Notes under the pieces: generated by a model
Seen by the model: the letters and a program-made list of their open reading frames with translations, nothing else
Databases searched by the model: none
Told to the model about the DNA's origin: nothing
DNA from: Streptomyces lavendofoliae
GTDB lineage: Bacteria > Actinomycetota > Actinomycetes > Streptomycetales > Streptomycetaceae
DNA: 64,000 bases
NCBI RefSeq assembly: GCF_014649735.1
Contig: NZ_BMTP01000003.1
Location: forward strand, 1-64,000
Direction: 5' to 3'
In this document: in pieces, positions 35,862 to 44,228 of the stretch
Position numbering within the stretch: the first letter of the stretch is position 1
How the letters are laid out: each line of letters begins with the position of its first letter
Made by a program: the position numbers and the translations under genes

Positions 35862-36062
35862 TCAGCCGAGCGCGAGCCAGGCGACCGCGGCGATGATCAC
35901 GACGGCCGCGACGACGCCGGCGATCAGGCCGACCCGGGAGCCGGACCGGGCCGCCACCTGCTGCGGCCGCCGCGGCGTGCCCTCGTCGACGAAGGCGCGG
36001 AACATCTGCGTGCTGCCCGCCGGGTCGTAGTTGCCGTCGGTGCCCTGGGGGTTGTGTGCCAT
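35862..36062 (-). CDS. 66-residue C-terminally anchored small membrane protein
   Basis: From the ATG at 36062: MAHNPQGTDGNYDPAGSTQM, a polar cytosolic head, then a C-terminal membrane helix (about 45-65, VGLIAGVVAAVVIIAAVAWLAL) ending the protein. This is the layout of a tail-anchored protein. The start is inferred from the clear polar N-terminus; the ribosome site is weak. It is divergent from marR across 146 bp, so both promoters share that region. Confidence 0.7.
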   Translation of the reverse strand: MAHNPQGTDGNYDPAGSTQMFRAFVDEGTPRRPQQVAARSGSRVGLIAGVVAAVVIIAAVAWLALG

Positions 36063-36148
36063 GGGGCAGGACCCTAGCGAACCTGACCCGACCGCCCAAC
36101 CCTCGCCTTCCTTTGCCAGGACTTTAGCCACCTTCGCCCCTTTTTAGT

Positions 36149-36191
36149 TTGCCTGTAGCAACCAACAGCTTCTATGGTTGCCCTAAGCAAC
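36149..36191 (+). promoter_or_regulatory. promoter with two TTGC-N5-GCAA operators upstream of marR
   Basis: TTGC-CTGTA-GCAA (36149-36161) and GTTGC-CCTAA-GCAAC (36177-36191) are matching inverted repeats 29 bp apart. TTGCCT (36149-36154) and TATGGT (36173-36178) with 18 bp between form the likely promoter, so the first operator covers -35 and the second begins at the -10. This is the expected layout for MarR autorepression. Confidence 0.65.
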
Positions 36192-36208
36192 AAGATGTGG
36201 GGGAGCCC

Positions 36209-36664
36209 ATGGCCGAGCGGAGTCAGTACGAGGAACTGGCGAGGCAGCTGAGCGCCATCGGCGCCGTGAAGCGGGGGCTCACCCGGGCCCTGCCCGCCGA
36301 GTGCCCCGGCGGCTCGGCGGCGGTGCTGTCCCTCGTCGCCCACCACGGCGACATGCGGATGAGCCGTCTCGCCGAGCTGCTCGCCGTCGACATGTCGGTC
36401 ACCAGCCGCCATGTCGCGCACGTCGTGGACCGGGGCTGGATCGAGCGGCTGCCCGACCCCGACGACCGGCGCTCACGCATCCTGCGGCTGACCCCGGCGG
36501 GTCAGGACATGCTCGACGACCTCGGCCGTCGGACCACGGACATGTTCGCCCGCACGCTCAAGGACTGGTCCGACGACGACGTCGGCCGGCTGACCTCACT
36601 GCTCGCCCGGCTCCGGGACTCCTTCGGGGACTGCCGGGCGCACGCCACCCGTACACCCGCGTAA
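36209..36664 (+). CDS. MarR-family transcriptional regulator
   Basis: 151 residues, ATG with GGGGGAG upstream. Winged HTH: SRLAELLAVDMSVTSRHVAHVVDRGWIERLPDPDDRRSRILRLTPAGQ, with the DDRR wing typical of MarR. Two Cys (residues 32 and near 143) could in principle sense oxidants but are not in a known redox pattern. It is followed after 29 bp by the large MFS gene and should repress that operon until a drug-like ligand binds. Confidence 0.92.
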   Translation: MAERSQYEELARQLSAIGAVKRGLTRALPAECPGGSAAVLSLVAHHGDMRMSRLAELLAVDMSVTSRHVAHVVDRGWIERLPDPDDRRSRILRLTPAGQDMLDDLGRRTTDMFARTLKDWSDDDVGRLTSLLARLRDSFGDCRAHATRTPA

Positions 36665-36693
36665 GTACGCCGATACGTAAGCAAAGGAAGTTC

Positions 36694-39177
36694 ATGGCTA
36701 CGACCACACCGGCCGGTGTGCGGGGCGGCCACGCCAAGACCCGTGACGACGGCGCGCCGATGACGCACCGGCAGATCATGGAGGCGCTCTCCGGGCTGCT
36801 GCTCGGAATGTTCGTCGCCATCCTGTCCTCGACGATCGTCTCCAACGCCCTCCCCGAGATCATCTCCGACCTCGGCGGCGGCCAGAGCGCCTACACCTGG
36901 GTCGTGACCGCCTCGCTGCTCGCGATGACGGCGACCACCCCGCTGTGGGGCAAACTCTCGGACCTCTTCTCCAAGAAGCTGCTGGTCCAGATATCGCTGG
37001 TCATCTACGTGCTGGGATCGGTCGTCGCCGGCCTCTCCCAGAACGCCGGCATGCTCATCGCCTGCCGCGTCGTCCAGGGCATCGGCGTCGGCGGCCTCTC
37101 GGCACTCGCCCAGATCGTCATGGCCGCGATGATCTCGCCGCGCGAGCGCGGGCGCTACAGCGGCTACCTCGGCGCCACGTTCGCCGTCGCCACCGTCGGC
37201 GGCCCGCTGCTCGGCGGCGTCATCACCGACACCGACTGGCTGGGCTGGCGCTGGTGCTTCTACGTCGGCGTGCCCTTCGCCGTCATCGCGCTGATCGTGC
37301 TCCAGAAGACGCTGAAGCTGCCGGTCGTCAAGCGCCAGGTGAAGGTCGACTGGTCCGGCGCCTTCTTCATCAGCGCGGCCGTCTCGCTGCTGCTGGTGTG
37401 GGTCACCTTCGCCGGTGACAAGTACGACTGGGCGTCGTGGCAGACGTACACCATGGTCGGCGGCTCCCTCGTCCTCGGTGCGCTGTTCCTGCTGGTCGAG
37501 TCCCGGGCGAGCGAGCCGATCATCCCGCTGCGGCTGTTCCGCAACCGGACGATCACGCTGGCCTCGCTCGCGTCGCTCTTCGTCGGCGTCGCGATGTTCG
37601 CGGGCACCGTCTTCTTCAGCCAGTACTTCCAGCTCGCCCGTGACAAGTCGCCGACGATGTCCGGCGTCATGACCATCCCGATGATCGGCGGACTGTTCCT
37701 GTCCTCCACCGTCAGCGGCCAGGTCATCACCAAGACGGGCCGCTGGAAGGCGTGGCTGGTCTGCGGTGGCGCGCTGGTCACGGCGGGCCTCGGCCTGCTG
37801 GGCACGATCCGGTACGACACGGAGTACTGGCACATCGCGGTCTTCATGGCCGTCCTGGGCCTGGGCCTGGGCATGATGATGCAGAACCTCGTGCTGTGCA
37901 CCCAGAACCAGGTCGCCCCCGCCGACCTCGGTGCCGCCTCGTCGGTCGTCACCTTCTTCCGGTCACTCGGCGGTGCCATCGGCGTCTCGGCGCTGGGCGC
38001 GGTCATGGCCAACCGGGTCACCCGCTACGTCGAGGACGGCCTCGCCGACCTCGGTCCGCGGGGCGCGTCCCTGGGCCACGGCGGCACGGGTGGCGGGGGC
38101 ATCCCCGACCTCGACGCGCTGCCGGCCCCGTTCCGCACGGTCATGGAGACGGCGTACGGGCACGGTGTGGCCGACGTCTTCCTCTACTCCGCCCCCTTCG
38201 CCCTGATCGCCTTCCTCGTGACGCTGTTCATCAAGGAGGTCGCGCTGAAGAGCCACGCGAAGCCGGAGTCCCCTTCCGAGCCCGGTTCCGGTGCGACGCC
38301 GGACGCGGCGACGGCGGCGGCGGTCGCCGCCGTGAGCGCGGCCGGGGTCACGGCAGCGGCGCCGCAGGCGTCCGCGGTCACCGCGGTCACCGCGGGGGCA
38401 CCGGCCGGCGGCGGCACCACCGTCCACGGCATCGTCCGCACCGCCGAGGGCAGCCCCGTCGCCCGCGCCGCCGTCACGCTGATCTCCCTCGGCGGACGCC
38501 AGCTGGGCCGCGCGGTCGCGCAGGCCGACGGCCGGTACGCGCTGGACGCGCCGGGGCAGGGCTCCTACGTCCTGATCGCCTCGGCCGACGGCTTCCAGCC
38601 GCAGGCGTCCACCGTCGTGGTGGGCGGGGAGGCGCTGGCGTACGACATCCTCCTGTCCGGTACGAGCGGGCTCGTGGGCGCCGTGCGGAGCGCCGAGGGC
38701 GGGGAGCCCGTCGAGGGCGCGATGGTGATCGTCACGGATGTGCGCGGTGACGTGCTCGCCACCGGCACGTCCACCCAGGACGGCACCTTCGCCTTCGCCG
38801 AGCTGGTCCCGGGCACGGTGACCGTCGCGGTGAACGCCGCGGGCCACCGGCCGCTCGCCCTGCCGGTCGAGATCGGCGGCCAGGGCGTGACCCGGGTGGA
38901 GGCGCTCCTCCGGGCCGGCGCGCGGCTCCAGGGCACGGTGCGGGCCGGGGCGGACCGCCGCCCGCTGGCGGACGCGCGGGTGACGCTGGTCGACGCGGCG
39001 GGGAACGTCGTGGCGACGGCGACCACCGGTGAGGACGGCGCCTACGGGTTCGCCGACCTGGACGCGGGCGAGTACACGGTCATCGCGACCGGCTACCCGC
39101 CGGTGGCGGGCGCCCTGACGGTGGCCGGGCACGGAGTCGACGGCCACGACATCGAGCTCGCCCACCCCGGCGAGTAG
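36694..39177 (+). CDS. DHA2-type MFS efflux pump with three C-terminal Ig-like domains
   Basis: 827 residues. Residues 25-540 are a 14-helix DHA2 transporter: LSGLLLGMFVAILSSTIVSNALPEI, motif A GKLSDLFSKKLL, motif C-like ATFAVATVGGPLLGGVI. After an Ala-rich linker (about 545-575), three carboxypeptidase-regulatory/CnaB-like domains follow, each with VHGIVRTAEGSPVARAAVTL, then ADGRYAL, then YVLIASADGFQPQ patterns (starting near 578, 657 and 748). A 14-helix MFS ends inside the cell, so these beta domains, normally extracellular, would be cytosolic. The same domain starts the next protein. AAAGGAAG precedes the ATG. Confidence 0.92.
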   Translation: MATTTPAGVRGGHAKTRDDGAPMTHRQIMEALSGLLLGMFVAILSSTIVSNALPEIISDLGGGQSAYTWVVTASLLAMTATTPLWGKLSDLFSKKLLVQISLVIYVLGSVVAGLSQNAGMLIACRVVQGIGVGGLSALAQIVMAAMISPRERGRYSGYLGATFAVATVGGPLLGGVITDTDWLGWRWCFYVGVPFAVIALIVLQKTLKLPVVKRQVKVDWSGAFFISAAVSLLLVWVTFAGDKYDWASWQTYTMVGGSLVLGALFLLVESRASEPIIPLRLFRNRTITLASLASLFVGVAMFAGTVFFSQYFQLARDKSPTMSGVMTIPMIGGLFLSSTVSGQVITKTGRWKAWLVCGGALVTAGLGLLGTIRYDTEYWHIAVFMAVLGLGLGMMMQNLVLCTQNQVAPADLGAASSVVTFFRSLGGAIGVSALGAVMANRVTRYVEDGLADLGPRGASLGHGGTGGGGIPDLDALPAPFRTVMETAYGHGVADVFLYSAPFALIAFLVTLFIKEVALKSHAKPESPSEPGSGATPDAATAAAVAAVSAAGVTAAAPQASAVTAVTAGAPAGGGTTVHGIVRTAEGSPVARAAVTLISLGGRQLGRAVAQADGRYALDAPGQGSYVLIASADGFQPQASTVVVGGEALAYDILLSGTSGLVGAVRSAEGGEPVEGAMVIVTDVRGDVLATGTSTQDGTFAFAELVPGTVTVAVNAAGHRPLALPVEIGGQGVTRVEALLRAGARLQGTVRAGADRRPLADARVTLVDAAGNVVATATTGEDGAYGFADLDAGEYTVIATGYPPVAGALTVAGHGVDGHDIELAHPGE

Positions 39178-39192
39178 GCGGGACCCAAGGAC

Positions 39193-39264
39193 CCCGGCCG
39201 CGCGTCGAGCGGAGGCGCGGCCGGGCGGGGCGGCAGGCAGGGGACGGCCTGCCGCCCCTTTTTT
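39193..39264 (+). terminator. double hairpin terminator between the MFS and yceI genes
   Basis: Hairpin one has arms 39193-39203 and 39215-39225. Hairpin two has arms 39227-39238 and 39247-39258 and is followed by TTTTTT (39259-39264). The yceI start codon is only 22 bp further on, so no room is left for a separate promoter after it. Confidence 0.85.
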
Positions 39265-39286
39265 CTGTACGAGGAGAGAGACGGGA

Positions 39287-40105
39287 ATGGGACTTCACGC
39301 ACAGGTACGCACCCGCGACGGCTGGGCCGTCCAGCACGCCGTGGTGACCGTGACCGACATGACCGGCGCGCAGGTGCTGCGGGCCGAGGCCGACACCGAG
39401 GGCGTCGTCGTCGCGGACGCGCCCCTGGCCCCCGGCCCGTACACGGTGATCGTGACGGCGGTCGGGTACGCCCCGGCGGCGTCCACCGCGCTGGTGACGG
39501 CGAGCGGCCGGGCCGAGGTCGGCACGGTGGTCCTGGCCCGGGCGGGCGGTGTCGAGCTGCCCCCGCCGGGCGTCTGGACGCTGGACCCGGCCCACTCGTC
39601 GGTGGGCGCGGTCGCCCAGCACCTGGGCATCTCCAGCGTGCACGGCCGGTTCACCGGCTTCGGCGGCCGGATCGAGATCTCGCCGGACCTCACCGCCTCC
39701 CGGGTGGACGCGGTGATATCGGCCGCGTCCATCGACACGGGCAACGCGCTGCGGGACAAGCACCTGAAGTCGCCCGACTTCCTGGACGTGGACGCCTTCC
39801 CGGAGATCACCTACCGCGGTGACGGCCTCACCCCGGCGGGCCCCGACCGCTGGACCGTGCACGGCGCGCTTTCCCTGCACGGTGTGGTCCGGGACGTCGA
39901 CCTCGACCTGACGTACCTGGGCACGGGCCCGGACCCCTGGGGCGGGGTGCGGGCGGCCTTCCGGGCGACGGCGCGGCTGCACCGGGAGGACTTCGCCATG
40001 AACTACAACCAGGTGGTCCAGGCGGGGATCTCGGCGATCGGCACGACCCTGCGGGTCGAGCTGGACATCCAGGCGGTGCGGGGCGACTCGCTGCCCCAGG
40101 GCTGA
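39287..40105 (+). CDS. YceI-family lipid/isoprenoid-binding protein with Ig-like N-terminus
   Basis: 272 residues, ATG with GAGGAGAG upstream. Residues 1-85 are a carboxypeptidase-regulatory-like domain (QVRTRDGWAVQHAVVTVTDMTGAQVL ... YTVIVTAVGYAPAAST) related to those at the end of the preceding pump. Residues 95-265 are a YceI beta-barrel (WTLDPAHSSVGAVAQHLGISSVHGRFTGFGGRIEI ... DKHLKSPDFLDVDAFPEITY ... REDFAMNYNQVVQAG). YceI proteins bind polyisoprenoids or amphiphiles. No signal peptide is present, so it is cytosolic, like the pump's tail. It may feed or buffer a hydrophobic substrate for the pump (inference). Confidence 0.9.
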   Translation: MGLHAQVRTRDGWAVQHAVVTVTDMTGAQVLRAEADTEGVVVADAPLAPGPYTVIVTAVGYAPAASTALVTASGRAEVGTVVLARAGGVELPPPGVWTLDPAHSSVGAVAQHLGISSVHGRFTGFGGRIEISPDLTASRVDAVISAASIDTGNALRDKHLKSPDFLDVDAFPEITYRGDGLTPAGPDRWTVHGALSLHGVVRDVDLDLTYLGTGPDPWGGVRAAFRATARLHREDFAMNYNQVVQAGISAIGTTLRVELDIQAVRGDSLPQG

Positions 40106-40121
40106 GCGGGGGCGCGCCGCC

Positions 40122-40880
40122 CTAGGGGGTGTCCCGGGCGCTCCTGGCCACCATGGTCTCGATGCCGGCGATCTGCACCTCCAGCGCGAACCGGAAGTCC
40201 CGGTCGCGCATCTCCGCCACGGTGTCCCCGCCCCGGGCCGCCATCATCCGCTCGGCCCGCTCATAGTCCTCGCCGTACGCGGGCTGGTCCCGGAAGGCGC
40301 CCATGGCGTGCCGGAAGTACTCGTCCTGGCTCATCCCGGCCTCCTCGCAACGCTGCCGGAAGTGGCCCTCGACGGTGCCGAAGCCGTAGACGAACTGGAA
40401 CACCGAGGACAGCGCGCCGGTCTGGAGGTGCAGCGGCAGCCCGGTGTCGGCGATCGCCTGCTGGACCGTGCGGCTGAACTCCATCGAGCGGGGGCCGATG
40501 TTGAGGAAGTGGCCGACCAGCGAGGACGCCCACGGGTGGGCGACGAAGAGCCCGCGGTAGGACGCGGCCAGCTCCCGGAGCCGGTCGCGCCAGTCCGCCC
40601 CGGGCCCCGCGTCCGGGAGGGGCAGGTCGCCCACCACCCGGTCGAGCGCCAGCTCCAGCAGGTCGTCCTTGGTGTCGACGTACCAGTAGACCGACATCGC
40701 GGTGACGTCCAGCTCGGCCGCGAGCTTGCGCATCGAGAACCCGGCCAGGCCCTCGGTGTCGAGCAGCCGGACCGCGGCCTCGGTGATCCTCTCGCGGTCG
40801 AGCCCGGACGGCTGGTCGGTCCTCCGGGTACGGGGCGACTTGCCCTCCAGCCACACGCTCGTCCGTCGCGCCGACACCAT
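40122..40880 (-). CDS. TetR-family repressor (TetR_C class)
   Basis: 252 residues, ATG with a strong GAGGAGGAAA. The HTH is LDRERITEAAVRLLDTEGLAGFSMRKLAAELDVTAMSVYWYVDTKDDLLELALDRV; the VTAMSVYWYV recognition helix is that of true TetR/ActR-like drug repressors. The C-terminal ligand domain includes HPWASSLVGHFLNIGPRSMEF. It is the second gene after the MFS, 30 bp downstream, so it shares the operator at 42,441-42,499 in an autoregulated operon. Confidence 0.93.
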   Translation of the reverse strand: MVSARRTSVWLEGKSPRTRRTDQPSGLDRERITEAAVRLLDTEGLAGFSMRKLAAELDVTAMSVYWYVDTKDDLLELALDRVVGDLPLPDAGPGADWRDRLRELAASYRGLFVAHPWASSLVGHFLNIGPRSMEFSRTVQQAIADTGLPLHLQTGALSSVFQFVYGFGTVEGHFRQRCEEAGMSQDEYFRHAMGAFRDQPAYGEDYERAERMMAARGGDTVAEMRDRDFRFALEVQIAGIETMVARSARDTP

Positions 40881-40910
40881 GGGCTTTCCTCCTCGTTCCT
40901 GGGCCCGATG

Positions 40911-42428
40911 CTATGCCCCGGCGGGGGCCGCTCCGGCGCGCTCGGCCCGCCGCAGCAGCACCGCCGCCAGCAGGCCGCCCGCCAGGACCGCCGCCGCGCC
41001 GACCAGCTGGCTGGTCTCCAGACCGGTGGCGAACGCGTCCGAGATCCGGGCCTTCTCGGCGGGGCCGCGGGCCGCCGCCAGCGCGGCGGGCAGGGAGGCC
41101 GCCGGCACCGAGACCAGTGCGGCGAAGCGGGAGTTGAGCACGGCGCCGAGGACGGCGACGCCGAGCCCGTTGCCGAACTCCGCGAGGGTGCCGTTGATCC
41201 CGGCGCCCACACCTGCCTTCTCCGGCGGGATCGCGCTCATGATGGCGTTGGCCATGGCCGGCATGGACAGCGCGACGCCCGCGCCCATGACGACCAGACC
41301 GAGCAGCATGCCGCCGTACCCGTGCGCGCCGCCCAGCACGGCGATGGCGGCGAGACCGGCCGCGACCAGGGCCATGCCGCTCGCGATGGTCCTGGGTGTG
41401 CCGAGCCTGGCCAGCAGACGCGCGCCGGCGCCGGTCAGGTTCAGCACGACGACGGTGAGGGCGAGCGGGGCGGTGCGCAGGCCCGCGTCGAGCGGCCCGT
41501 ACCCGAGCACGAACTGCAGGTGCTGGGTGAGCAGGAAGAGCGAGCCGGTCATGCCGAAGGCGACCAGGACGGCGCCCGCGACGGCACCGACGAACCGCTG
41601 GTCGCGGAAGAAGTGCATGTCGAGCATGGGGTGCGGGGTGCGCAGCTCCCACAGGGCGAAGGCGCCGAGGACGGCCGCGCCGAGGGCGGCCGGGACGAGC
41701 ACCCGGCCGGAGGTCCAGCCGTGGTCGGGCCCGGAGATGATGGCGTACACCACCGCCGTCATACCGATGGTGGACAGTACGGCGCCGAGGAGGTCGGGCC
41801 GGTCCCCCTGCCGGTGCTTGGACTCCGGTACGAGGGCGGCGACCGCGACGAGGCCGATGAGCGCGACCGGGATGTTGATCAGGAAGATCGCGCCCCACCA
41901 GAAGTGGTCGAGCACGAAGCCGCCGAGGAGCGGCCCGGCGGCGAAGCCCAGCGAGCTGACCGTGGACCACAGGGCGATGGCCTTGACGCGCTCGGTGTCG
42001 TCGAAGACCTGGACGACGACCGCGAGCGTGGTGGTCATCAGCAGCGCGCCGCCGACGCCCATACCCGCGCGGGCGGCGATCAACTGGGCCGAGGACTGGG
42101 CGAGTCCGGCGGCCAGCGAGCCGATGCCGAACAGCGCGAGCCCGGTGAGCAGCATCTTGCGGCGGCCGTAGCGGTCGGCGGCGTTGCCGGCGGCCAGCAG
42201 CAGCCCGGACTGGACGAGCGAGTAGGCGTTGATCATCCACTGGATGTCGGCCGTGGAGGCGTCGAGCTCCTCGGTGAGGGAGGGGATCGCGACGCTGAGA
42301 ACGGTGTTGTCGAGCAGCACGGTGAGCTGGGCGAGGCAGATCACGCCGAGGATCAGCCAGCGCTGCGGGTGGCCGCCGTTCGTGGCGGCGGGGGGCTTCT
42401 GGCCGTTGTCGGCGGCGGTCGCCGTCAT
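40911..42428 (-). CDS. DHA2-family MFS drug efflux transporter
   Basis: 505 residues from the ATG at 42428 (MTATAADNGQKPPAATNGG), with GGAG upstream; longer versions translate the operator. Fourteen helices with LLDNTVLSVAIPSLTEEL (motif D1), NAADRYGRRKMLL (motif A) and GFAAGPLLGGFVLDHFWWGAIFLINIPVAL (motif C) are those of EmrB/QacA-like proton antiporters. The first gene of the operon with tetR. The substrate is unknown; the paired TetR of the ActR type suggests an amphipathic or polyketide-like compound. Confidence 0.93.
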   Translation of the reverse strand: MTATAADNGQKPPAATNGGHPQRWLILGVICLAQLTVLLDNTVLSVAIPSLTEELDASTADIQWMINAYSLVQSGLLLAAGNAADRYGRRKMLLTGLALFGIGSLAAGLAQSSAQLIAARAGMGVGGALLMTTTLAVVVQVFDDTERVKAIALWSTVSSLGFAAGPLLGGFVLDHFWWGAIFLINIPVALIGLVAVAALVPESKHRQGDRPDLLGAVLSTIGMTAVVYAIISGPDHGWTSGRVLVPAALGAAVLGAFALWELRTPHPMLDMHFFRDQRFVGAVAGAVLVAFGMTGSLFLLTQHLQFVLGYGPLDAGLRTAPLALTVVVLNLTGAGARLLARLGTPRTIASGMALVAAGLAAIAVLGGAHGYGGMLLGLVVMGAGVALSMPAMANAIMSAIPPEKAGVGAGINGTLAEFGNGLGVAVLGAVLNSRFAALVSVPAASLPAALAAARGPAEKARISDAFATGLETSQLVGAAAVLAGGLLAAVLLRRAERAGAAPAGA

Positions 42429-42440
42429 GCGCACAGCTCC

Positions 42441-42499
42441 TTGTACGGTGTACGGGATTGGGTCTCGTACACCGTACAAGACGGCGTCGTACGCTGTAT
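42441..42499 (-). promoter_or_regulatory. triple TetR-type operator over the MFS promoter
   Basis: GTACGGTGTAC (42443-42453) and its inverted copy GTACACCGTAC (42467-42477) form a perfect dyad with arms TTGTACGGTGTACG. A third, weaker site GTACGCTGTAT lies at 42489-42499. Start-to-start spacing is 24 and 22 bp, about two helix turns. On the minus strand TACGGT and TATACA could be -10 and -35, overlapped by the sites. Confidence 0.75.
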
Positions 42500-42548
42500 A
42501 ACGGTTTTGCCGCCTACGGACCGGCGAGGCCGTGGCGGGCTCCGCGGA

Positions 42549-43285
42549 TCACCCGCCCGGCTTGATCAGGTAACCCGCGCCCCTCCGGGTGTGGATCATC
42601 GGCGACCGGCCGGCGTCGATCTTCTTGCGCAGGTACGAGATGTACAGCTCGACCACGTTGGCCCGGCCGCCGAAGTCGTAGCTCCACACCCGGTCGAGGA
42701 TCTGCGCCTTGCTGAGCACCCGGCGCGGGTTGCGCATCAGGAACCGCAGCAGCTCGAACTCCGTGGCGGTCAGGTGGATCGCGTGCCCGCCCCGGGACAC
42801 CTCGTGGCTGTCCTCGTCGAGCACCAGGTCCCCCACCGCCAGCAGCGACGCCTCACGCCCCGGCGCGGCCCCGGAGCGCCGGATCAGCCCACGCAGCCGC
42901 GCCACGACCTCCTCCAGACCGAACGGCTTGGTGACGCAGTCGTCGCCGCCCGCCGTCAGACCCGCGATCCGGTCCTCCGCCGCGTCGTTCGCCGTGAGGA
43001 ACAGCACCGGCACGCCGGCAGTTCGCGCCGCAGCCGGCCGAGCACCGCCGGGCCGTCCATGTCGGGCAGCGTCACGTCCAGCACGACGGCGTCCGGCCGG
43101 AAGCGGCGCGCCGAGCGCACCGCGCCGGCACCGTCGCCGACGCTGCGGACCTCCCACCCCTCGTACCGCAGCGCCATGGACAGCAGCTCGGCGAGCGGGT
43201 CCTCGTCGTCCACGACGAGCACCCGGACGGCGGTTCCGTCGGGCCTGAGCGGATCGGTGCGCCCCTGGGGCGAGGAGACGGTCAT
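42549..43285 (-). pseudogene. OmpR/PhoB-family response regulator, broken by a one-base frameshift
   Basis: The N-terminal receiver reads in one frame (VRVLVVDDEDPLAELLSMAL ... VVLDVTLPDMDGPAVLGRLRRELP) and continues in another from VPVLFLTANDAAEDRIAGLTAGGDDCVTKPF through a complete winged HTH (LTATEFELLRFLMRNPRRVLSKAQILDRVW ... IHTRRGAGYLIKP). The switch is at 43014-43016, where CCGGCGTG should be CCGGGCGTG; one G is missing from a G run. Restoring it gives a normal protein of about 245 residues. No histidine kinase is adjacent, which is unusual for this class. It could be a true pseudogene or a sequencing error. Confidence 0.85.
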
Positions 43286-43295
43286 GCTCCGACGT

Positions 43296-44228
43296 TCACC
43301 CGGGCCGCTGAGAGGAGTCTTTCCCCTGCCTGTGAATCTCCTGAGAATGCTCCGGGAACAGCCGGGCCCCGTTGTCGTGGCAGACCGCCCGCAGCCAGTC
43401 GTCCCCCAGCCCGAGCCGCTCCAGCGCCAGCAGCTGGTGGAGGTAGCCGTACGGGATGTTGGGGAAGTCGCTGCCGAGCAGGATGCGGTCCCCGAGCTCC
43501 AGCAGCCGGCCCCGCTCCCCCGGCGGGAAGGGCGCCATGCGCTCGCTGAAGTCGGTGAACGCCATCGTCGTGTCCAGCCGCACCTCCTCGTACCGCTCGG
43601 CCAGACCGAGGAAGTCGGCGTACTCGGGCAGCCCCATGTGCGCGACGACCAGCCGCAGCCGCGGGTGCCGGGCGAGCAGCCGCGCGACCGGCCCCGGCCC
43701 GGTGTGCCTGCCGGGCACGGGCCCCGAGCCGCAGTGGATCACGACCGGTACGCCCGCCTCGGCCAGCAGCCCCCACGCGCCGTCCAGCAGCGGGTCGTTC
43801 GGGTCGTACGCGCCGACCTGGAGGTGCGCCTTGAACACCCGCGCCCCGGTGGTCACCGCCTCGGCGACGTACCGCTCCACGCCCTCCTCCGGGAACAGGG
43901 TCGCCGTCCGCAGACACCCCTCGACCCGCCCGGCGAACCCGGCCGCCCACCCGTTGAGCCACTCCGCCATCCCGGCCTTGTGCGGATAGACCATCGACGT
44001 GAAGCGCACCACCCCGAACTCCCGCAAGCGCCCGACCCGCCGCCCCTCCTCCTCGCGGTACGTGATGGGCCACGGCGTCCCGGTCAGCGGTCCGACGGCG
44101 TCGAAGTACGCCCACACCTTCCGCAGCACGCGCTCCGGCATGAAGTGCGTGTGCACGTCGACGAGGCCGGGCAGCCCGAGCCGCCCCCAGAACGCCCTGA
44201 TCCGCGCCGCCTCGTCATCCCCGCTCAA
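43296..44228 (-). CDS. amidohydrolase (ACMSD-type, TIM-barrel)
   Basis: 310 residues, TTG start overlapping the upstream gene by 14 bases. Metal ligands are visible: VDVHTHFMPE (HxH), FKAHLQVGAYD, VVIHCGSG, VVAHMGLPEY and LLGSDFPNIPYG (the final Asp). This is the amidohydrolase-2 family of decarboxylases and hydrolases, which includes ACMSD and gamma-resorcylate decarboxylase. The substrate is not evident. The tail (HSQEIHRQGKDSSQRPG) is polar. Confidence 0.85.
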   Translation of the reverse strand: MSGDDEAARIRAFWGRLGLPGLVDVHTHFMPERVLRKVWAYFDAVGPLTGTPWPITYREEEGRRVGRLREFGVVRFTSMVYPHKAGMAEWLNGWAAGFAGRVEGCLRTATLFPEEGVERYVAEAVTTGARVFKAHLQVGAYDPNDPLLDGAWGLLAEAGVPVVIHCGSGPVPGRHTGPGPVARLLARHPRLRLVVAHMGLPEYADFLGLAERYEEVRLDTTMAFTDFSERMAPFPPGERGRLLELGDRILLGSDFPNIPYGYLHQLLALERLGLGDDWLRAVCHDNGARLFPEHSQEIHRQGKDSSQRPG

